38,188 nt of DNA from Pseudomonadota bacterium (GTDB lineage: Bacteria; Pseudomonadota; Alphaproteobacteria; Reyranellales; Reyranellaceae). The stretch is taken from NCBI GenBank assembly GCA_018240695.1, contig JAFEFH010000017.1, forward strand, positions 1 to 38,188, written 5' to 3'. The translations under genes were made by a program, and so were the position numbers. The notes below the pieces were generated by a model. It had not been told where the DNA came from and ran no database searches. It saw only the letters and a program-made list of their open reading frames with translations. Shown here piece after piece: positions 1 through 6,658 of this stretch (position 1 is its first letter; each line of letters begins with the position of its first letter).

Positions 1-164
1 CGCTGGCCGCGCTCGGCGATCGCGCGCACGCGGTCGAACTGGTCGAGCCGCGTGCCGATGGTCAACATGCCGACCACGCCGGCGTTGCGGGCGCGCGCCA
101 GCACGCCCGCCTCGTCCGTCGTCAGCTCCGGAAAGTCGAGATGGCAGTGGCTGTCGATCAGCAT
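1..164 (-). CDS. tatD: TatD family metal-dependent hydrolase (5' part only)
   Basis: Only the first 54 codons lie in the window; the gene runs off the left edge. The N-terminus reads MLIDSHCHLDFPEL, with the HxH metal-binding pair (His6, His8 in SHCHLDF) that opens the TIM-barrel of TatD nucleases/deoxyribonucleases. Further on, the segment GMLTIGTRLDQ matches the second strand of the family. The start ATG (164-162) lies one base beyond the metG stop codon (168-166), so tatD is the last visible gene of the rlpA-dac-tmk-holB-metG-tatD run and is probably translated by reinitiation. metG, tatD and holB are neighbours in many bacteria. The family assignment is secure; the exact substrate (DNA 3' ends or other) cannot be told from this fragment. 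Confidence 0.85.
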   Translation of the reverse strand, partial: MLIDSHCHLDFPELTTDEAGVLARARNAGVVGMLTIGTRLDQFDRVRAIAERGQ

Positions 165-165
165 G

Positions 166-1716
166 TCAGGCCGCCGGCTTGGCTTCGACGAAGCGCGGGA
201 AGACGCCCTGCGGCTTGGGCAACGCGGTTCCCGGCGCCAGCTCCTTGTCGAAGGCCGCGAACGCCCTGTCCTCGGCCGGCACCGCCAGCTGGTCGAGGAT
301 CTTGGCCGCCGAGTCGGGCATGAACGGCTGCACCAGCAGGGTCGCCCGCCGGATCGTCTCGGCCAGCACCCACATCACCGTGTCGCGGCGCGGCACGTCG
401 GTCTTGGCCAGCGCCCACGGCGCCTGCGCATCGACGTAGCGGTTGGCGTCGGCGATCACTTCCCAGATCGCGGTCAGCGCCTTGTGGAACGCCTGGTCGT
501 CGATCTCGCCGCGCACGACGCCCAGCAACCCGCGCGCGCGGTCGAGCAAGGCGGTGTCGGCGTCGGTCAGCGCGCCCTTCTCCGGCACCTTCTCCCCGCA
601 GCTCTTGGCGATGATCGACAGCGAGCGCTGGCAGAGATTACCATAGGCGTTGGCGAGGTCGGCATTGAGCCGTCCGATCAGCGCGCGGCGCGAGAAATCG
701 CCGTCGTTGCCGAACGGCACCTCGCGCAACAGGAAATAGCGCACGGGATCGAGCCCGTACGTGTCCACCAGTTCGACCGGGTCGATCACGTTGCCCAGCG
801 ACTTCGAAATCTTCTGGCCCTCGTTGGTCCACCAGCCGTGGGCGAAGACGCGCTTGGGCGGCGCCACGCTCGCGGCCATCAGGAACGCCGGCCAGAACAC
901 GCAATGGAAGCGGATGATGTCCTTGCCGACCATGTGCAGGTCGGCCGGCCAGTACTTCCACAGCGGATTGCTGGTGTCGGGATAGCCGCACTCGGTGATG
1001 TAGTTGGTGAGCGCGTCGAGCCACACGTACATGATGTGCTTCTCGTCGCCCGGCACGGGAATGCCCCAGGAGAAGCTGGTGCGGGACACCGACAGATCCT
1101 GCAGCCCGCCCTTCACGAAACTGATCACCTCGTTGCGCCGGCTCTCCGGCGCGATGAAGCGTGGGTTCTTCTCATAGAACTCCAGCAGCCGGTCGGCCCA
1201 GGCCGAGAGCTTGAAGAAGTACGAGGGCTCCTCGACCCACGTGACCTCGGCGCCGGTCGAGGTGGCGCGGCGCTTCTTGTCCGGTCCGACCTCGGTCTCG
1301 CCCTCGACGAAATAGGTCTCGTCGCGCACCGAGTACCAGCCGGCATACTTGCCGAGATAGATGTCGCCTGCGTCGACCAGCTTCTGCCACAGCGCCTGGC
1401 ACGCCGCGTAGTGGCGCGGCTCGGTCGTGCGGATGAAGTTGTCGGGGCTGTAATTCATCTTGGCCACCAGGTCGCGGAACGACTGGCTCACCTTGTCGGT
1501 GAAGGCCTGAGGCGCGAGTCCGGCGGCGGCGGCGGCGGTTTCGATCTTCTGGCCGTGCTCGTCGGTGCCGGTGAGGAAATGAACGTCGCGCCCGTCGAGG
1601 CGCATGAATCGGGCCATCACATCGCAAGCCAGCGTCGTGTAGGCGTGCCCGACATGGGGCACGTCGTTGACGTAGTAGATCGGCGTGGTGACGTAGTAGC
1701 TGTTGCGGTCCGGCAT
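166..1716 (-). CDS. metG: Methionyl-tRNA synthetase
   Basis: Charges tRNA-Met with methionine in the cytoplasm. The class I signatures are clear: HVGH at residues 21-24 (HIGH motif) and KISKS at 302-306 (KMSKS motif). The catalytic-core segment FLTGTDEHGQKI is at about 47-58. Length is 516 residues, the short form without a C-terminal tRNA-binding extension. The connective-peptide region at about 120-170 contains no cysteines, so this is the form without a zinc knuckle. The start ATG at 1716 is preceded by GGGAGG, which is 11 bases upstream and lies within a possible hairpin (separate entry). The gene lies 43 bases downstream of holB and one base upstream of tatD on the same strand, which suggests cotranscription. 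The identification is firm. Confidence 0.97.
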   Translation of the reverse strand: MPDRNSYYVTTPIYYVNDVPHVGHAYTTLACDVMARFMRLDGRDVHFLTGTDEHGQKIETAAAAAGLAPQAFTDKVSQSFRDLVAKMNYSPDNFIRTTEPRHYAACQALWQKLVDAGDIYLGKYAGWYSVRDETYFVEGETEVGPDKKRRATSTGAEVTWVEEPSYFFKLSAWADRLLEFYEKNPRFIAPESRRNEVISFVKGGLQDLSVSRTSFSWGIPVPGDEKHIMYVWLDALTNYITECGYPDTSNPLWKYWPADLHMVGKDIIRFHCVFWPAFLMAASVAPPKRVFAHGWWTNEGQKISKSLGNVIDPVELVDTYGLDPVRYFLLREVPFGNDGDFSRRALIGRLNADLANAYGNLCQRSLSIIAKSCGEKVPEKGALTDADTALLDRARGLLGVVRGEIDDQAFHKALTAIWEVIADANRYVDAQAPWALAKTDVPRRDTVMWVLAETIRRATLLVQPFMPDSAAKILDQLAVPAEDRAFAAFDKELAPGTALPKPQGVFPRFVEAKPAA

Positions 1717-1727
1717 GATGGGGCCTT

Positions 1728-1748
1728 CCTCCCATGCATTCAGGGAGG
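1728..1748 (-). promoter_or_regulatory. Hairpin that could hide the metG ribosome binding site
   Basis: In the 43-base holB-metG gap the minus-strand transcript would read CCTCCC (1748-1743), a 9-base loop (1742-1734), then GGGAGG (1733-1728). This is a perfect 6-bp GC-rich stem whose 3' arm is the best Shine-Dalgarno match for metG. A closed hairpin would block ribosome entry unless ribosomes finishing holB open it. The inverted repeat is seen directly; the regulatory role is inferred, and in GC-rich DNA a 6-bp stem can occur by chance. Confidence 0.35.
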
Positions 1749-1759
1749 GATCAAGGCAG

Positions 1760-2890
1760 CTAACGCATGGCTGATTGCAGCTTCAGGAAACTGCCTAGCA
1801 CCGTCTGCTTGCGATCGAGATTGACGGAGTCGGCCTTGGCGAAAAGCCGTGCGATGTCGTCGAACGCCTCGGTCCAGCGATCGAGGCTCGCAGAGGCGAG
1901 CAAGCGTCCCTGCAACCCCTTCTCTCCGGCCACGACGGGCGCGCTCTCGTCGCCGACGGCCCAATGCCGCGCCAGGCTCTTCTGCCAGCCGTCGAACAGG
2001 TAGTTCAGCGAACGCCAGTCGACATTGGCCTCCTCGCCGCGCCGCGCGAAGCGCTCGGCAAAGGTGTGCAGGCGCGCCATGTCGAGGTCCGGCAAGGTCG
2101 CCAGCACGTCGATCATCTCGCGATAGAGGCCGAGGCTGCCCGCACTCGCCAGCTCCAGCGCACGGCCGATGCTGCCCTGGGCGAGGTTCGCGAGCGCGGT
2201 CCTCTCGTCCGGCTTGGTGTCCGGCGCATAGTCGCCCAGCAACTGCATCACGGTGTCCATGCCGAGCGCCTGCATCGCCAGACGACGACAGCGCGAGCGA
2301 ATGGTCGGCAACAGCCGGCCGGGCGCATGCGCCACCAGCAAAAGCACCGCGTTGGGCGGCGGCTCTTCCAGCACCTTGAGCACCGCGTTGGCGGCGTTGC
2401 GGTTCATCTCGTCGGCCGAGTCGACGATGGCGACGCGGTACTTTCCCATCGCCGGCGTCATGTGCATGAAGTCGCCCAGCCCGCGCACGTCGTCGACCGA
2501 GATCTCGCTGCGCATGCGGCCGGTATCGGGATTGAGCGTGCGGCGGAGGTGGAACAGGTCGGGATGCGAGCGGGCATCGATCAGCGAGCGGCCGGGCGCA
2601 TCCGCGGGAACATCCAGCCCCTCGGGCCCGTCACCGAACAGGCCGCCACCCTGCTGGCCCGCCAGCAGGAAGCGCGCGAAGCGCCAGGCCAGTGTCGCCT
2701 TGCCGATGCCGCGCGGCCCCGTCATCAGCCAGGCATGATGCAGCCGTCCGCTCTGCTGCGCGGTCAGCATCGTCTTCTCGGCCTGGTCGTGCCCGACCAG
2801 CCGCGTGTTGCGCCAGGGCGGCGCCCAGGCGTGCGGCCATTCGAGCTTCTCGAGCTCGGCAGGATCGGCGCTGGTCTTGCCGCGGGCCAT
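1760..2890 (-). CDS. holB: DNA polymerase III delta-prime subunit
   Basis: Clamp-loader subunit of the replicative polymerase, cytoplasmic, 376 residues. The P-loop region reads GPRGIGKAT at about 58-66 and is followed by the AAA+ fold. The segment YRVAIVDSADEMNRNAANAV is the Walker B/sensor region in which delta-prime proteins align the next subunit, and LEEPPPNAVLLLVAHAPGRLLPT with IRSRC is the typical sensor 1 region. The C-terminal part is helical, like domain III. The gene starts 3 bases after the tmk stop and is followed by metG. tmk-holB adjacency is a widespread bacterial arrangement, which supports the call over dnaX or holA. Confidence 0.95.
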   Translation of the reverse strand: MARGKTSADPAELEKLEWPHAWAPPWRNTRLVGHDQAEKTMLTAQQSGRLHHAWLMTGPRGIGKATLAWRFARFLLAGQQGGGLFGDGPEGLDVPADAPGRSLIDARSHPDLFHLRRTLNPDTGRMRSEISVDDVRGLGDFMHMTPAMGKYRVAIVDSADEMNRNAANAVLKVLEEPPPNAVLLLVAHAPGRLLPTIRSRCRRLAMQALGMDTVMQLLGDYAPDTKPDERTALANLAQGSIGRALELASAGSLGLYREMIDVLATLPDLDMARLHTFAERFARRGEEANVDWRSLNYLFDGWQKSLARHWAVGDESAPVVAGEKGLQGRLLASASLDRWTEAFDDIARLFAKADSVNLDRKQTVLGSFLKLQSAMR

Positions 2891-2893
2891 CCG

Positions 2894-3532
2894 TCAGGTC
2901 CCCAGCCGGTCGCCGACGGTACGCGAGATCGCGGCCGCGATCGTGTCGATGTCCTGCGCGGCATCGATCACGGCGCAGCGCTTCGGCTCGCGCCGCGCGA
3001 TCTCGAGGAAGCCCGCCTTCACGCGCTCGTGGAAGGCGCGCGGCAGGCTCTCATAGCGTGTCTCGGTGCCGCGCCGCGCCGCGGCACGCGCGAGACCCGT
3101 GTCGATCGGCACGTCGAGGATCAGCGTGAGGTCCGGCCGGAAGTCGCCGACCGCGACCTCGTACAGGTTGCCGAGCGTCGCGAGGTCGAGCCCGTGGCCG
3201 TTGCCCTGGTAGGCGACGGTGGAATCGGCAAAGCGGTCGCTGATCACCCACGCGCCCTTCTCCAGCGCCGGCCACACGGTCGAGCGCAGGTGATCGCGCC
3301 GCGCCGCGAAGTGCAGCAGCGCCTCGGTGACGCCGTCCCAGCGCTCGACAGGCCCTTCGACCAGGAGCTTACGCACCATCTCCGCACCGGGCGATCCGCC
3401 GGGCTCGCGCGTCGCCACGACAGTGCGGCCGCGGCTTTCCAGCCAGCCCTTCAGGCGCGCGATCTGGGTCGACTTGCCTGCGCCTTCGCCGCCTTCGAGG
3501 GTGATGAAACGCCCGCGGGCGTTGTCGGTCAC
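2894..3532 (-). CDS. tmk: Thymidylate kinase
   Basis: Phosphorylates dTMP to dTDP for dTTP synthesis; 212 residues, the usual length. The P-loop GGEGAGKST is at about residues 14-22. The motif SDRFADSTVAYQG carries the conserved DR(F/Y) that contacts the nucleotide. I chose the GTG start at 3532-3530 because it overlaps the TGA stop of the upstream carboxypeptidase as GTGA, and because the P-loop then lies at its normal distance from the N-terminus. The open frame continues far upstream, but that part lies antisense-like within the carboxypeptidase gene and has no family match. The gene is probably translationally coupled to its upstream neighbour. Confidence 0.95.
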   Translation of the reverse strand: MTDNARGRFITLEGGEGAGKSTQIARLKGWLESRGRTVVATREPGGSPGAEMVRKLLVEGPVERWDGVTEALLHFAARRDHLRSTVWPALEKGAWVISDRFADSTVAYQGNGHGLDLATLGNLYEVAVGDFRPDLTLILDVPIDTGLARAAARRGTETRYESLPRAFHERVKAGFLEIARREPKRCAVIDAAQDIDTIAAAISRTVGDRLGT

Positions 3533-4845
3533 GACGCCCAGCCGAGGAGGTAGTGGCGGATCAGGGTCGACACGCGGCTGACGACGCCGGCCCGCTCGAC
3601 CGCCTCGCCCGCCAGCAGCGGATACTCGATCGTCCGGTTGTCGGGCATGGTCACGACGGCGGTACCGAGCTTGGCGCCCTTGGCGATCGGCGCGGCGACC
3701 GGCCCGTCGAAGCGCGCCACGATGCGCGGCTGCGCGGTCTGGCCAACCATCGAGGTCACCATCACCGACTGCGGGATCACCAGCGGCACCTTCTCCTTCT
3801 CGCCGAGCCACACGGGCGCCTCGGCGACGGTGTCGCCCGCCTTCAGGATCGTCTTGTTGCTCGATTCGCGGAAGCCCCACTCGATCAGGCGCGCCGTCTC
3901 CTGCGCGCGCTCGGCGATGCTGCTCATGCCGTTCAGCACGAGAATCAGGCGCCGGCCGTCCCGGATCGCCGACGTCGTCTGGCCGAAGCCGCCTTCTTCC
4001 GTGTGGCCGGTCTTGAGGCCGTCGACGCCGGCCACGGTCTTGAGCTCGAGGTTGCGATTGGGCTGGGTCTTGCCGTTGAAGGTGAAGTCGCGCTGCGCGT
4101 AGTGCTTATAGAGCTGCGGGAAGTCGTGAACGGTGCGCAGCGCCAGCACCGCGAGGTCGCGCGCCGTCACCCGCTGGCCCTCGGCCGGCCATCCCGACGA
4201 GTTCTTGAACACCGAGCCGGTGAGCCCGATCTCCTTCGCGCGCTTGTTCATGCGTTCGGCGAACGCTTCCTCGCTGCCCGCCATGCCTTCGGCGACCGCG
4301 ACACTGGCATCGTTGCCCGAGTCCACGATGATGCCCTGGATCAATTCGTTGACCGTGGGCTGGTCGGTCGGCTCGAGGAACATCGTCGACGAATGCGTGC
4401 CGCGCGTGATCGCGTAGGCGCGCTCGCTCACGCTGAAGCGCGTGTCGGGTTTCAGCTTGCCCGACGTCAGGTCCTCGAACAGCAGGTAGACCGTCATCAT
4501 CTTGGCCATCGACGACGGCGCCATCGGCTTTTCCGCGTCCTTGGCCAGGATCACCGTGCCGGTGTCGGCGTCGATCATGCAGGCGAAGCGCGCCACCGTG
4601 GTCGTGCCGATCTGCGACGGGCCCGCGGCCTCGAGCTTGGCGGCCTGCTCGGCGGCGGCGGCCTTGGGCCCCTTCGGCGCGGTCGCGGGCTTGGCCGGCG
4701 GCCTGGGCTTCTGCTGGTTCTGCTGCCGGCGCGGCTGCTCGGTCTGCGCATAAGCGTCGACGACGGGACCGGCGAGACCGGCCAGCGCGAGGAAGAGTGC
4801 GAGAACCCGCAGGCGATCAATCCGTAACAACACGCGCCTCACCAT
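3529..4845 (-). CDS. D-alanyl-D-alanine carboxypeptidase (PBP5/6-type)
   Basis: Periplasmic peptidoglycan enzyme that trims the terminal D-Ala from stem peptides (peptidase S11), 438 residues. A signal peptide covers about residues 1-33 (hydrophobic core, then AYA before Gln34). Next comes a Gln/Pro/Lys/Ala-rich linker (about 36-75). The three serine-DD-peptidase motifs are all present: SMAK at 112-115, SGN at 176-178 and KTG at 278-280. The C-terminal part (about 330-420) fits the beta-rich PBP5_C domain. The ATG start overlaps the rlpA end by 29 bases; a GTG at 4833 is an alternative start. The pairing with rlpA suggests joint work on the cell wall. dacA, dacC and dacD cannot be told apart here, so no symbol is given. 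Confidence 0.93.
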   Translation of the reverse strand: MVRRVLLRIDRLRVLALFLALAGLAGPVVDAYAQTEQPRRQQNQQKPRPPAKPATAPKGPKAAAAEQAAKLEAAGPSQIGTTTVARFACMIDADTGTVILAKDAEKPMAPSSMAKMMTVYLLFEDLTSGKLKPDTRFSVSERAYAITRGTHSSTMFLEPTDQPTVNELIQGIIVDSGNDASVAVAEGMAGSEEAFAERMNKRAKEIGLTGSVFKNSSGWPAEGQRVTARDLAVLALRTVHDFPQLYKHYAQRDFTFNGKTQPNRNLELKTVAGVDGLKTGHTEEGGFGQTTSAIRDGRRLILVLNGMSSIAERAQETARLIEWGFRESSNKTILKAGDTVAEAPVWLGEKEKVPLVIPQSVMVTSMVGQTAQPRIVARFDGPVAAPIAKGAKLGTAVVTMPDNRTIEYPLLAGEAVERAGVVSRVSTLIRHYLLGWAS

Positions 4846-5797
4846 AACCTGACCGCCGGAGCCGGTCGGCGACGATGCCGGCGGCGTCCTGGGTCGTGTA
4901 GGGACCTACCCTCACCCGGTAGACCTCGTGGCCACCGGAAGAAGCCTGGAAGATATCCGTCGAGCCGTAGCTGCTGATCAGGTCGCGCTGCCGCGTGGCG
5001 TTGTTCATCGTCGAGAACGCGCCCGTCTGCACATAGAAGCTGCCGCCGGATTGCGTCGATGCCGAGGCAATCGAGGCGATCGTGGGACCGCGCGCCGCGG
5101 TCGGCGCGGCCCGCGGCGGCTCGGCGCGCACGAAGACTTCCTGCGGCGGCGGAGGCGCGGCCTGCTGGAACGGCGGCGGCGATGCAGCCGGCATCGGCGC
5201 CGCGGCAGGCATCGGCGCGGGCGCTGGCGCCGTCGGCGCTTGCCCGCGTCCGGCGGCGAGCTGCACGAGCGCCGCCTGCTGTTCCGACGGACCGCCGCCG
5301 CCCAGCGCGACCTGCTTGACGGTCTGGCTCTCGGCGCTCAGCTGGTCGATGCGCACGCGCGCCGTGCCGTTGCGCAGCATGTCCAGCTCCGTGGCGGCGG
5401 CCCGGGAGAGATCGATGATGCGGTTGCGGGCATAGGGGCCGCGATCGTTCACGCGCACCACCGTCGAGCGGCCGTTGTCGAGATTGGTCACGCGCACCAC
5501 CGACGGCATCTGGAGGGTACGGTGCGCGGCGGTGTGGTCTTCCTGGTTGTACTGCTCGCCGTTGGCGGTCGCCTTGCTGTGGAAGCCCGGTCCGTACCAC
5601 GAGGCCACGCCGGTCTCGACGTGGTTGAACTCCTCCTGCGGGACGTAGGTGACGCCGTCGATCTTGTACGGGTTGCCCACCTTGTACATGCCGCGGCTGA
5701 GCGAGGCCCCGCCTCCGCCGCCGCCACCCTTGTGGGAGCCGCAGGCGCCGAGGCTGGCCGCCAGCAAAAGGACGAAACAGACGCGAAAAACCACCAT
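4817..5797 (-). CDS. rlpA: Septal ring lytic transglycosylase RlpA-like lipoprotein with SPOR domain
   Basis: Predicted outer-membrane lipoprotein of 326 residues that acts on peptidoglycan, probably at the division site. The signal peptide ends in the lipobox LGAC with Cys19 as lipidation site, followed by an unusual run of seven glycines (24-30). The double-psi beta-barrel spans about 60-150, with ASWYGPGF at the start and NDRGP at 117-121, both typical of RlpA. A long Ala/Pro-rich linker (about 185-245) leads to a C-terminal SPOR domain (about 250-326) that would bind denuded glycan strands. The start ATG has GGCGGAA just upstream. First gene of the rlpA-dac-tmk-holB-metG-tatD run; no gene lies upstream on this strand before the tRNA. 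Confidence 0.93.
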   Translation of the reverse strand: MVVFRVCFVLLLAASLGACGSHKGGGGGGGASLSRGMYKVGNPYKIDGVTYVPQEEFNHVETGVASWYGPGFHSKATANGEQYNQEDHTAAHRTLQMPSVVRVTNLDNGRSTVVRVNDRGPYARNRIIDLSRAAATELDMLRNGTARVRIDQLSAESQTVKQVALGGGGPSEQQAALVQLAAGRGQAPTAPAPAPMPAAAPMPAASPPPFQQAAPPPPQEVFVRAEPPRAAPTAARGPTIASIASASTQSGGSFYVQTGAFSTMNNATRQRDLISSYGSTDIFQASSGGHEVYRVRVGPYTTQDAAGIVADRLRRSGYGEARVVTD

Positions 5798-5905
5798 TTC
5801 CGCCGATCATACACGATGTTGGGGGACTGCGGCAGGCCCGCCCCGCATCTAGCGCGCACGCGGCATATGTACCCCGGCCGAAGGACGGAGTAACAAGCGC
5901 TTCCC

Positions 5906-5995
5906 GGATGGGTGGCCGAGCGGTTTAAGGCACCGGTCTTGAAAACCGGCGTGCGTGCAAGCGCACCGTGGGTTCGAATCCCACCCCCTCCGCCA
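5906..5995 (+). tRNA. tRNA-Ser (anticodon UGA)
   Basis: A 90-base class II tRNA with encoded CCA (5993-5995). The anticodon loop is CTTGAAA between the stem arms CCGGT and ACCGG, giving anticodon TGA (serine UCA/UCG). A long variable arm, GTGCGTGCAAGCGCAC, is typical of tRNA-Ser. The T arm is GTGGG-TTCGAAT-CCCAC, and the discriminator base is G. The acceptor stem GGATGGG/CCCCTCC has one mismatch, T4 against C69. The frames running across this gene on both strands give the familiar false peptides of tRNA-Ser loci. Confidence 0.96.
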
Positions 5996-6007
5996 CTTCC
6001 GGTTATT

Positions 6008-6037
6008 TCCGTTTTAATAACTAGAAAAGAAAACGGA
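6008..6037 (+). terminator. Possible terminator hairpin after tRNA-Ser
   Basis: Twelve bases after the tRNA, TCCGTTTT (6008-6015) pairs perfectly with AAAACGGA (6030-6037) across a 14-base loop. The stem is AT-rich for this DNA and lies where tRNA transcription should end. There is no clear T run after the 3' arm, so it may be a weak or factor-assisted terminator or a processing signal. The rest of 5996-6235 shows no other feature I can support. Confidence 0.35.
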
Positions 6038-6235
6038 GCCCTCTCCCGCGCCGGAACAGCGATGGCAAACGCAAGGGAACGCGGCGGCATGATCCCACGA
6101 CCATAGGGCAATCGCGCCAAAACGCGCATCTTGGTCACGTAGGACAGGATAATGTTGACCGGCCTGCATCAGATGCGGTTGTTGTTCGTCGAATCACTTC
6201 GATACGGGTAGGCGATTCCGGCAATGCGAGGACTG

Positions 6236-6649
6236 ATGACGAGGCCAGAGGATGCTGCGCAGAGTTTCCAGGCTGCCTGGAATGCCCACGACATGAAAGC
6301 CTTGGGCGCGCTTTTCCAGGCAGACGCGACGTTCGTGAATCGCTTCGGGCACTATGTGAAAGGCATCGACGAGATCGTCGCGCTCCATGCGCCCATCCAC
6401 CAGACGATCTACAGCGACTCGAGGCTCGCAAACGAAGTGATCGATGTCGTTCCCTTGGGCGAGGACGCGGCCGTCGTCCATTTCTGGAGCCGGCTGACCG
6501 CGGGCAAGGCCCATCCGGCGGGGCCGCATGCCGTCGATACGCTGATCCTCGCCGTTCTCACGCGGACCGGCGGCGACTGGCTGATCAAGGCGCTCGAGAA
6601 CGTGACGCTGACCAACCCACGCACCGGCGAGACGATCCTGCGGGGGTAG
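6236..6649 (+). CDS. SgcJ/EcaC-type (SnoaL/NTF2-like) protein of unknown substrate
   Basis: A small cytoplasmic protein of 137 residues with the cone-shaped NTF2-like fold signature. The N-terminal helix PEDAAQSFQAAWNAHDMKAL is followed by FQADATFVNRFGHYVKG, then HFWSRLTAGKAHP and the closing strand segment WLIKALENVTLTNP. This pattern matches the SgcJ/EcaC/DUF4440-like group, whose members are mostly of unknown function and bind or convert small molecules. I chose ATG 6236 because GAGGA lies just upstream and the family usually starts there; ATG 6224 in the same frame would add four residues. It stands alone, downstream of the tRNA and convergent with the TPR gene, so context gives no hint of substrate. 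Confidence 0.75.
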   Translation: MTRPEDAAQSFQAAWNAHDMKALGALFQADATFVNRFGHYVKGIDEIVALHAPIHQTIYSDSRLANEVIDVVPLGEDAAVVHFWSRLTAGKAHPAGPHAVDTLILAVLTRTGGDWLIKALENVTLTNPRTGETILRG

Positions 6650-6658
6650 CGATCCCCG
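6641..6658. terminator. Short GC hairpin between convergent gene ends
   Basis: CGGGG (6641-6645) pairs with CCCCG (6654-6658) across 8 bases. It covers the stop codon of the SnoaL-like gene and the whole 9-base gap to the stop of the TPR gene. It could act as a terminator in both directions but lacks a T run on either side. Confidence 0.3.

Noticed and set aside
52..1824. A plus-strand open frame opposite metG
   Set aside because: metG on the minus strand has both synthetase signatures; the plus frame is a composition shadow.
2894..3880. A longer thymidylate kinase starting near 3880
   Set aside because: The extension overlaps the carboxypeptidase gene, has no family match, and would bury the P-loop; the GTGA overlap supports 3532.
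5488..6138. Open frames crossing the tRNA-Ser gene on both strands
   Set aside because: They give the well-known false peptides (GGIRTHGALARTPVFKTGAL-type and AERFKAPVLKTG-type) produced whenever tRNA-Ser is translated.
5906..6235. tRNA-Ser as an integration site for a mobile element
   Set aside because: No integrase, no repeated tRNA 3' end and no foreign-looking genes follow it; the downstream 240 bases only hold a hairpin.
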